DNA of 64,000 nucleotides from Prosthecobacter fusiformis. Lineage in GTDB: Bacteria; Verrucomicrobiota; Verrucomicrobiia; Verrucomicrobiales; Verrucomicrobiaceae. The notes below the pieces were generated by a model. That model saw nothing but the letters and a program-made list of their open reading frames with translations, ran no database searches and was not told the origin of the DNA. Positions 54,716-61,133 of this stretch are shown here, in pieces. The DNA is taken from contig NZ_SOCA01000003.1 in assembly GCF_004364345.1 (NCBI RefSeq), positions 726,876 through 790,875 on the forward strand, given 5' to 3'. The position numbers and the translations under genes were made by a program. Numbering within the stretch: the first letter of the stretch is position 1; each line of letters begins with the position of its first letter.

Positions 54716-55612
54716 ATGGTTGACCTAGAACACATCCGCGGCCTACCGCCCTTTTTGCAGGAGCGTATCATCGGGCAGGATCACGTCATCCCCAAGGTCG
54801 TCCCCATCATTCAAAACGGTGAACTCGGGCTCAGCGATCCCGGCCGCCCCAAAGGCACCTTCCTCCTCCTCGGCCCCACCGGCGTGGGCAAAACGGAAAT
54901 CACCCTGCTGCTCTGCGAATACATCTTCAAGGACGTCGGCAAGCATTGCATCCGCCTGGACATGTCCGAATACCAGAACCAGGAATCCCTGGGCCTGCTC
55001 CTCGGCCAGGGCGAAACCAGCCGCGGCAATATGGGCCGCTTTTATGACCGGGCTGAAGGACGCGGCATCATCCTCTTTGACGAAATTGAAAAAGCCCATC
55101 CTCGAGTCCTGGACATCTTCCTCCAGGTCCTCGATGCAGGCCGCATCACCGTAGCCAACGGGGAGACGCTGAATCTCTGCAACTTCTACATCGTCGCCAC
55201 TTCCAACATTGGTGCGGATGCCCTCATGGAGCTCAAAAACAGCCCCATGTCCACCATCGAGCGTTTCATCGAAGACCTCGCCGCTGCTGAACTCCGCCCC
55301 GAAGTGCTGGCTCGTTTCAACGTCCGCTGCGTTTTCCAAAAACTTGGTTATGCCGCCCAAAAGCAGATCGCAGGCATCATGCTCAACAAAGAGCTCAAAA
55401 ACCTGCGCAACAAAGGTTATGACCTCGTCGCGGGCCAGGGCGTCATTGACCTCCTCGTCGCCCAGGGGGTGGAGCCCCGCCTCGGCGTGCGCCGAATGAG
55501 AACCACCGCCGAAAGCAACTGCCGCCACGCCGTGCGGGAGGCCCTCATGGCAGGTAAACCCACCTCAGGAACCCTCATTGCAGAAAATGGGCATCTGGTC
55601 ATCCATCCGTGA
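54716..55612 (+). CDS. Stand-alone ClpA/ClpB-type AAA+ ATPase in the T4SS operon
   Basis: The 298-residue protein is one ClpB-D2-type AAA+ module. IIGQDHVIPKVVPIIQNGEL precedes Walker A GPTGVGKT (53-60). IILFDEIEKAHPRVLDIFLQ holds Walker B (Asp121/Glu122), FYIVATSNIG is sensor 1, and LRPEVLARFN carries the arginine finger (about Arg199). GVEPRLGVRRM is sensor 2. No N-domain, D1 domain, M-domain or ClpP-binding IGF/IGL loop is seen, so it is a minimal form. All catalytic residues are intact. In a cluster with no VirB11 it could be the third motor or an effector unfoldase. The link to T4SS is by operon position. Confidence 0.9.
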   Translation: MVDLEHIRGLPPFLQERIIGQDHVIPKVVPIIQNGELGLSDPGRPKGTFLLLGPTGVGKTEITLLLCEYIFKDVGKHCIRLDMSEYQNQESLGLLLGQGETSRGNMGRFYDRAEGRGIILFDEIEKAHPRVLDIFLQVLDAGRITVANGETLNLCNFYIVATSNIGADALMELKNSPMSTIERFIEDLAAAELRPEVLARFNVRCVFQKLGYAAQKQIAGIMLNKELKNLRNKGYDLVAGQGVIDLLVAQGVEPRLGVRRMRTTAESNCRHAVREALMAGKPTSGTLIAENGHLVIHP

Positions 55613-56021
55613 TTTTTACCAAAGATGGAAGCCTGAGATTGATCTCTATGGCGTCGGATTCCTTCTCTTTGGTAGCGCCCTTGTGCTGGATAAATACAAG
55701 GCGGCTTGGGTAGTGCTCGGTTGTGTTTTGGTGATGGATGCCATGCGCCGCTGGGGGGAACCATACCGCCAGATTGGCAAGGCGGAAATGGAGCGCCGCC
55801 GCCGGGTGAACAAAGCCTATTGGGATGACCGTTTTGGACAATGGTTCAGCCGCTTTCACCCCGAGCCTCCCCCCGCCGAACCACCACAACCCGCCCCCAC
55901 CACTCACGTTATTCCCAACCCGATGCGAGATGGCGAGGAGCCACCTGAAAGCCCCGCGCCAATCCAAATAGCGGAAAAACCTCCCGCCATCATCCCCCCA
56001 CCTGTCACACATGACACCTGA
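55587..56021 (+). CDS. Small membrane-associated protein of unknown function
   Basis: I use ATG 55587 (an earlier TTG at 55578 is possible); either way the start overlaps the AAA+ gene by about 26-35 bases, implying co-translation. The 144-residue protein has two hydrophobic segments separated by a short loop (VGFLLFGSALVLD, WVVLGCVLVMDAM; about 23-55). A basic helix follows (KAEMERRRRVNKAYW), then a Pro-rich C-terminal third. No family recognised. The overlap suggests it anchors or docks the AAA+ protein at the membrane; inference only. Confidence 0.6.
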   Translation: MGIWSSIRDFYQRWKPEIDLYGVGFLLFGSALVLDKYKAAWVVLGCVLVMDAMRRWGEPYRQIGKAEMERRRRVNKAYWDDRFGQWFSRFHPEPPPAEPPQPAPTTHVIPNPMRDGEEPPESPAPIQIAEKPPAIIPPPVTHDT

Positions 56022-56045
56022 CCGGTTATTCATCCCTTGAGCATC

Positions 56046-56444
56046 ATGCCGCCGCCCTCATTATCCTCTCTTTCCCTCCGGCTTATAGCCTGCCTGTATG
56101 CCTTGCTCATTCTCCCGGCTTGCTCCACCCCGCCGTCTTTCCTGGGGGATTCAGACATCATACCCGTCGGTAGCCGCATTGAGTTCTGGGTGGACCACGA
56201 TGACCACGGCTGGGTCGCCTCCAATATCCACATCGCCTACCTCCCCCGTGTCATGACCGGTGCCGAAGCCCGCCGCTGGGCAGAAGGCGTCGGCCAGCGG
56301 GATGCAGGCATCCGGTGGACACGTTATTACCTCCTCGTCACCCATCCGGAGCCAGAGAAAAAAGAGTTCCGTACCGCCGTTTACTCCCTGCGCTCTCATC
56401 CGTATGAGATGACAGGCCGCGCCCCTGTTCTGACTGTCCCGTAA
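56046..56444 (+). CDS. Putative lipoprotein of unknown function
   Basis: I prefer ATG 56046 over a TTG at 56037. The 132-residue protein has a hydrophobic leader with a lipobox (LLILPAC) and a mature domain of about 105 residues (SRIEFWVDHDDHGWVASNIH, and RDAGIRWTRYYLLVTHP). No known family. Located among T4SS accessory genes, 24 bp after the preceding membrane protein gene. Confidence 0.58.
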   Translation: MPPPSLSSLSLRLIACLYALLILPACSTPPSFLGDSDIIPVGSRIEFWVDHDDHGWVASNIHIAYLPRVMTGAEARRWAEGVGQRDAGIRWTRYYLLVTHPEPEKKEFRTAVYSLRSHPYEMTGRAPVLTVP

Positions 56445-56475
56445 GCTCTTTTAAATTCAGCTTCCTCATCTTCCT

Positions 56476-56946
56476 ATGTCTGACAATCTCGCCTCCACCG
56501 CTGCCGAAGAACTCAAAAAATGGCTCGAGGTCCTCGAAAAATACCTCAATAAAATGGAGTCCGACAAGGCGTCCCTCAAGGCCGCCGAAAAACAGGATGC
56601 CATGCTCAAAGAGATCAAGGCCATCAAAGAAAACCTCGCCAAATCACCCGAAGGCCCTGAGAAAGACGCTGTTACAAACAAGCTGAAAGCCGTCGAAGAA
56701 AAGCTGGATGCTCCTGGTAATTCCATCAAGGCAGAGCAAAAAGCCTTGGATGGCAAAGCCGTGGACGGCCCCGGAGCCAAGGTTGACGGATTGTCAGCCA
56801 AGCCCAAGACCGGTCAGGACGCTGGCTTTTCAAAGGGTGAAAACGGTAAATGGAACAAGAACGGCACCGAGGTCAAAGACCTGGCTAAACAAGCTCAATC
56901 GAATTCCATGCAGAACGCCGTTAAAAGTCTGGGTAAGAAAGGATAG
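56476..56946 (+). CDS. Small coiled-coil protein, T4SS accessory
   Basis: The 156-residue protein is highly charged, with Lys/Glu/Ala-rich helices: TAAEELKKWLEVLEKYLNKM, ASLKAAEKQDAMLKEIKAIK and KLKAVEEKLDAPGNSIKAEQ. No signal peptide or membrane segment. The C-terminal 60 residues have a Gly/Asn-rich spot (KGENGKWNKNGTEVKD) followed by a helical tail. It could be a cytosolic chaperone or a secreted substrate; nothing decides between the two. Confidence 0.55.
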   Translation: MSDNLASTAAEELKKWLEVLEKYLNKMESDKASLKAAEKQDAMLKEIKAIKENLAKSPEGPEKDAVTNKLKAVEEKLDAPGNSIKAEQKALDGKAVDGPGAKVDGLSAKPKTGQDAGFSKGENGKWNKNGTEVKDLAKQAQSNSMQNAVKSLGKKG

Positions 56947-56960
56947 CTTCGTCTCCCGTC

Positions 56961-57296
56961 ATGCCTCCTCCTCCACGTTCCAAAGCCAGTTCCCTTCGTG
57001 ACCTCGATGGCGATGGGGACGTTGATTTGGCGGATGATCCCATCAATGACCTCGATAACGATGGACGTATCGATGCGGATGACCGCGAGATCCACGACCT
57101 GGATAATGACAACGACATCGACGCTGCCGACCGCCTGCTCAAAGAAGAGCAGGCCAAAGGGCTAGATGAAGAGCCTGCGAAAAAAGAAGAGCGGACGCAA
57201 AGCGTCGGCGAGGCTCTCGGCCTCAGTAAAAACGATGGCAAATGGCAGCGTTCACAGTCCCAGGCTGTACCATCTCCTGGCAACAGCGTGAAGTGA
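56961..57296 (+). CDS. Small protein with three EF-hand-like Asp repeats
   Basis: The 111-residue protein begins with MPPPPRSKASSLR and then carries three repeats: DLDGDGDVDLADD, DLDNDGRIDADDRE, and DLDNDNDIDAADR (about residues 14-57). Each has the DxDxDG/N..[IV]D pattern of calcium-binding loops like those of EF-hands, dockerins and thrombospondin type 3. The rest is acidic/basic helix. No signal peptide, so it is cytosolic or secreted by another route. Calcium binding is likely from the pattern; a T4SS role is inferred from the neighbours. Confidence 0.65.
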   Translation: MPPPPRSKASSLRDLDGDGDVDLADDPINDLDNDGRIDADDREIHDLDNDNDIDAADRLLKEEQAKGLDEEPAKKEERTQSVGEALGLSKNDGKWQRSQSQAVPSPGNSVK

Positions 57297-57316
57297 TCTG
57301 CTGCGCATCAGCCACC

Positions 57317-59239
57317 CTACTTACCAAAGGGGTTAAGACGTTTGAACGTATCCCCTGTCTTTTGTAAAAATCCCCCCTCCTCCTTGGCTGGTGTCCTTTT
57401 ACGGGATGAGCCTGTGCCAGTGCCGCCGCTGGAAGCCGGAGCCCAGTCGTTCTTATCTGGCTCGGCAGAAAGGTTCAGTGCGGCCAGTGTTGGCAGGTCC
57501 AGCATCCCGTTGGCCTTCAGGCCGCTGCGCACTTGGAAGAGCACAATCGCATTGTGTGTTCCCTTGCCTTCCGCACCGTCCAGCGTGGAAGTGTAAAGCC
57601 CCTTCTCCTTGAGGGCCGACTGGGTCCGATACAGCAGGTATCGTTTGCCCTTTGCCGAATAATTTGCGTGAGGAATCACCGGAAAAACCTGCTCCAGTGT
57701 CCAAAAGCCAGTCTCTGGCTGTGGCACATCTGGCTGCGTCAAGATCAACCCCGTCGGCGGCACTTCGAAGCCTTCTGGCAAAGGGGGTAACTCTTCGGGG
57801 GGCACTGGATTCATGGCAGCCAGTGCATCAGGTGTCGCTCCCGCAGGATCAGGTACCAGCGGTAGCCCTCCCAGACCTGCTTCGGCGATAGCCGGAGCAG
57901 TCGTTGCGGCACCTACAGCGGCGGGCGCAGCAGGTGCAGTCTGGAGCTCCGTTTCCGTCACCGGCGCGATTTCGATCGGACTTTCCGGCACAGTTTTTTT
58001 AGCATCCGCATCTGCCAGCATGGCAGTCACGGGTTCACTTTTTGGAGCGCTTTCTGCCACGGCCGGTGCATTGGCAGTCGTCCCCGCCTGCTTGGGTGGC
58101 ATTTCATCCTGCGGCGGCGCGCTCATCAAGAACCACGCCGAAGCACCTGCACCCACCACCACAGCCGCTGCGGCGGCGATCAAAGGCGCACGATTGCCAG
58201 CTTTTTCGGAGACCGTCCTTGCAGTCGGGACCGCGTAAGTTCCCGTGCGGATAGACACGGTGGCCGGTTTCAGCCCCAGCATTTCTGCCAGCACTCCGGC
58301 ACAGCTTGGGCGCATGGATGGCTCCTTGTGGAGGCAGGCGGCGATAGCCTCCTCCCAGAGTTTCGGCACGGCTTCCTTGGAGGTGATTTCCAGCTCCTGA
58401 CGCCGCTCATAAACCGACGGCGGGATCTTCGAATTGATCTGCGTAGGCAGGTCGCCACGGTAAAAGGGCGGCTTGCCAGACAGCAGTTCATAAATCGTCG
58501 CCCCCAGGGAGTAAACGTCATCCGTTGGCTGAGGGCGTTCCCCCATCGCCTGCTGCGGGCTCATGTAGGGCAGCGTTCCGCTCGTCCCCAGGTTAGCCAC
58601 GGAAAGGCGGCTCATCGTATCGGACAGACTCCGGGCAATGCCGAAATCCGCGATCTTCGCCACGGACTCCCTCGTTGTCAGCATGATGTTAGCCGGCTTC
58701 AAATCACGGTGGATCAGCTTGCGCTGAAAATGGGCGTAATCCAGCGCATCACACACCCCGAGCAGCCATTGTGAAATCTCTTCCACGCTGAATACCCCGG
58801 CTTCAGTGCCCATGCGCAGCTCAGAAAGCGTCTTTCCATCCACAAATTCCATGGAAATGGCCGCCGCATCCTCATCATCCACAAAGTCATAGATCCGCAC
58901 AATGTGGGGGTGGGAAAGCTCCAGTCCCCGCCGGGTCTCCGTCTTCAACTCCTTCACAGCCGCCGGGTCTAGCCCGATCAGGCTCGGTAGAAATTTCAGC
59001 GCCACGGGCCGCTCCAGTTTCATGTCATCCGCCAGCCACACCACCCCCATGCCGCCCCGGCCCAGCACACGCTCCAGCTTATACCGGTTAAAGACCATCA
59101 TCCCGCTTCCTGGGGTCTTGATCTTGATCGTCTGATCATAGTCCACCTCACCACCGCTTGGATTGAGCGTCTGCGACGTAATAGGAGAAGATTGTGGAAT
59201 GGCCATTTTGCCTGGGCCTGATGGAGTGGGGATGTCCAT
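57317..59239 (-). CDS. Ser/Thr protein kinase with C-terminal peptidoglycan-binding domain
   Basis: Start likely ATG at 59239; ATG at 59206 and a GTG at 59290 are alternatives. The kinase domain has the GRGGMGVVWLAD loop, RPVALKFLPSL lysine, LIHRDLKPANIMLT loop and KIADFGIARSL, all intact. A membrane segment follows (PLIAAAAAVVVGAGASAWFL). A Pro/Ala-rich linker of about 150 residues (VAESAPKSEPVTAMLADADA) comes next. Near the end is a PG_binding_1 domain (LLYRTQSALKEKGLYTSTLD, IVLFQVRSGLKANGMLDLPT). The architecture suggests a receptor kinase sensing cell-wall contact. It is convergent with the accessory genes and divergent from the coupling-protein gene. Confidence 0.9.
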   Translation of the reverse strand: MDIPTPSGPGKMAIPQSSPITSQTLNPSGGEVDYDQTIKIKTPGSGMMVFNRYKLERVLGRGGMGVVWLADDMKLERPVALKFLPSLIGLDPAAVKELKTETRRGLELSHPHIVRIYDFVDDEDAAAISMEFVDGKTLSELRMGTEAGVFSVEEISQWLLGVCDALDYAHFQRKLIHRDLKPANIMLTTRESVAKIADFGIARSLSDTMSRLSVANLGTSGTLPYMSPQQAMGERPQPTDDVYSLGATIYELLSGKPPFYRGDLPTQINSKIPPSVYERRQELEITSKEAVPKLWEEAIAACLHKEPSMRPSCAGVLAEMLGLKPATVSIRTGTYAVPTARTVSEKAGNRAPLIAAAAAVVVGAGASAWFLMSAPPQDEMPPKQAGTTANAPAVAESAPKSEPVTAMLADADAKKTVPESPIEIAPVTETELQTAPAAPAAVGAATTAPAIAEAGLGGLPLVPDPAGATPDALAAMNPVPPEELPPLPEGFEVPPTGLILTQPDVPQPETGFWTLEQVFPVIPHANYSAKGKRYLLYRTQSALKEKGLYTSTLDGAEGKGTHNAIVLFQVRSGLKANGMLDLPTLAALNLSAEPDKNDWAPASSGGTGTGSSRKRTPAKEEGGFLQKTGDTFKRLNPFGK

Positions 59240-59583
59240 GACGACTGATATGACAGTTGGTGAGTTTAGTTCCCCCAGTGAGCCTGTCACCGGATTATTT
59301 GTCAGAACCTATACGTTTCTCAGCGGCGGAAGCTCTGTCCCGTTTTTGGCACAGAGTAGCCTTTGTCAGATCCTTGCCCATGGATTCCCAGGCACTTTTT
59401 CCGGCTGGCCAATCGTTCAAAAGGGCAGGGGCATCATAACCGGAGGGAGGCGATTCTACAGGCATAAGAGGGAACTTCGTGGTAAATATCCCAGTCAGCA
59501 GGTTTTGTGACAGCCTGGATTTTTACTGTCACAGTTCAATGCGGCGTGACTAATCACCCAGGCACACACAGATTTAGCTCCTC
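59240..59583. promoter_or_regulatory. Divergent promoter region between kinase and VirD4-like genes
   Basis: About 345 bp without a supported gene separate two divergent starts. A palindrome at 59506-59533 lies about 50 bases before the coupling-protein start. A 115-codon frame running 59163-59510 overlaps the kinase start and shows no family resemblance. Confidence 0.45.
59506..59533. promoter_or_regulatory. Inverted repeat upstream of the VirD4-like gene
   Basis: Arms TGTGACAG and CTGTCACA (eight bases each, exact) are separated by 12 bases. The form resembles an operator for a dimeric regulator, or a weak RNA hairpin. It sits 50 bases before the ATG at 59584, within the likely promoter/5' leader. 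Confidence 0.4.
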
Positions 59584-61077
59584 ATGTTTTCCTTCCTGAA
59601 ATTCCTCACTGCAGCAGGCATTGCCACCTTCGGCATCTGGTATGTGTTTCAATATGACAACATCACGGAGGTCACCGGCGGCGTTGCTTTCGTCTGCGTC
59701 ATTGCAGCCTTCTGCCTCCTGAAGTGGCAGCCCGACTTCAGTCCCAAGGATTTCATCGTTCAGTATAAAAATCTCAAATGGCTGCCGGGGGAATTCACCC
59801 GTCACTGGCTCATCACCGGGGATACTGGCGTCGGTAAGACCACCTCCGGTTTCAATCCCCTCCTTCACCAGATCAGCATGAAGCGGCCTAACTGGGGCGG
59901 CCTCATCCTCGGGGCTAAAGGGGATGAGCACTTTTTCGCCATGGAGCACGCCGCTGGCCATGGTCGCCCGGAGGCCATCTGCGTCCTCGCCGTGCGTCCG
60001 GACCGCATGGACCGCACCTGGAAACCCAAGGAACGTTACAACCTCGTTTCAGATCCCCGCCTCCCCTACACCACTCACGCCAAAAACCTCGTCGATACCG
60101 GGGCCTCCCTCACCGAGGGCGAGCAGTCCTCCTTCTTCAAACCCGCCGCCCAGCAGGCCCTCACCAGCGCATTTGAGATGCTGGAAACTCTGGGCAAGCC
60201 TGTCAATGTCCTCCGTGCTTACGAGATCCTCACGGACAGCTCCACCATGGAGTCCACCTTTGAGGAACTGCTCAATACTGACAGCACCCCTGAGCGTGTG
60301 AAGCTGGCCAAATACTTTGACCAGACTTTCCTCAGCGCCAAAGCAGCCGAACAAAAAGAAGGCCTCGTCGGCACCCTCAAGGTCATGCTCGGCTTCTTCA
60401 CCCACCCGGACATCGCCGAAGTCTTCTGCTCCGATGAGCCCAACACCATCGACATCACCGATGTCGATAAAGGCCGCATCTTCTGCACCGCGCTCCCGCA
60501 GACTTTTCAGACGGAGCGCCGCTACATCAATACCTACATCAAGCTGCTCTTCTACACCCACGCCATGATGCGCTTTGATAAGCCGAAGTCCGAGCGCAAG
60601 AATGAAAACCTCCTCATCGCCCTCATGGATGAGTTCCAGGCCCTGGCCACCGCCAGTGAAGATGGTATCTCGGACCACAACGTCATTGACCGTCTTCGTG
60701 CTGCAAACTGCTGCCTCATCCTCGGTATGCAAAGCGATGCCTCCCTCTTCCCCGTATTGGGCAAAGAAACCGCCCAGGTGCTGACGCTGAACTGCCGCTC
60801 ACGCATCGCCTTCCGCCAGCCGGATCCAGAAGGTGCCCTCGCTGTGGCCGAATTCATCGCCAAGGTCGAGAAAAAGAAAGTCTCCAAATCTTCCGGGTTT
60901 ATGGGGAAAGACGCCAGCACCACCGTCAACAAAGAGTGGGACTACGAAGTCCAGCCGGGTGAGCTTATGAAAATGCCAGATGCCACCGCCTGGATCGTCC
61001 ACCCCTCCAAGAAAAAGGTCAAAATGCGCATCCCTGCCATGGATGGTGCTGGCAAAATTCCCGACTGGTGGAAGTAA
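59584..61077 (+). CDS. virD4: VirD4-like type IV coupling protein
   Basis: The 497-residue protein has two N-terminal membrane segments (FLKFLTAAGIATFGIWYVF and GGVAFVCVIAAFCLL). Walker A GDTGVGKT is at 79-86 and Walker B LLIALMDEFQALA holds Asp349/Glu350. LGMQSDASLFPVLGKETAQV and NCRSRIAFRQPDPEGA follow, as in VirD4/TraG/TraD ATPases. It would recruit substrates to the T4SS. It is shorter than most VirD4 proteins (about 550-650), consistent with a reduced all-alpha domain. The next gene follows after 56 bp and is a good candidate substrate. Confidence 0.92.
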   Translation: MFSFLKFLTAAGIATFGIWYVFQYDNITEVTGGVAFVCVIAAFCLLKWQPDFSPKDFIVQYKNLKWLPGEFTRHWLITGDTGVGKTTSGFNPLLHQISMKRPNWGGLILGAKGDEHFFAMEHAAGHGRPEAICVLAVRPDRMDRTWKPKERYNLVSDPRLPYTTHAKNLVDTGASLTEGEQSSFFKPAAQQALTSAFEMLETLGKPVNVLRAYEILTDSSTMESTFEELLNTDSTPERVKLAKYFDQTFLSAKAAEQKEGLVGTLKVMLGFFTHPDIAEVFCSDEPNTIDITDVDKGRIFCTALPQTFQTERRYINTYIKLLFYTHAMMRFDKPKSERKNENLLIALMDEFQALATASEDGISDHNVIDRLRAANCCLILGMQSDASLFPVLGKETAQVLTLNCRSRIAFRQPDPEGALAVAEFIAKVEKKKVSKSSGFMGKDASTTVNKEWDYEVQPGELMKMPDATAWIVHPSKKKVKMRIPAMDGAGKIPDWWK

Positions 61078-61133
61078 GTTTTCTCTCACCGGCCTCCCCC
61101 CCTCGGCTAAAACTCACCGCATTCAATTGAGCT

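Noticed and set aside
54743..55528. 261-codon antisense open frame opposite the AAA+ gene
   Set aside because: The plus strand holds all AAA+ motifs; the antisense is a by-product of GC-rich third positions.
60049..60732. 227-codon antisense open frame opposite the VirD4-like gene
   Set aside because: Overlaps VirD4 with Walker A and B motifs; no independent support.
44526..61077. Reading the T4SS set as a conjugative plasmid or ICE
   Set aside because: No relaxase, integrase, partition or replication gene is visible; cannot be excluded because the window ends soon after virD4.
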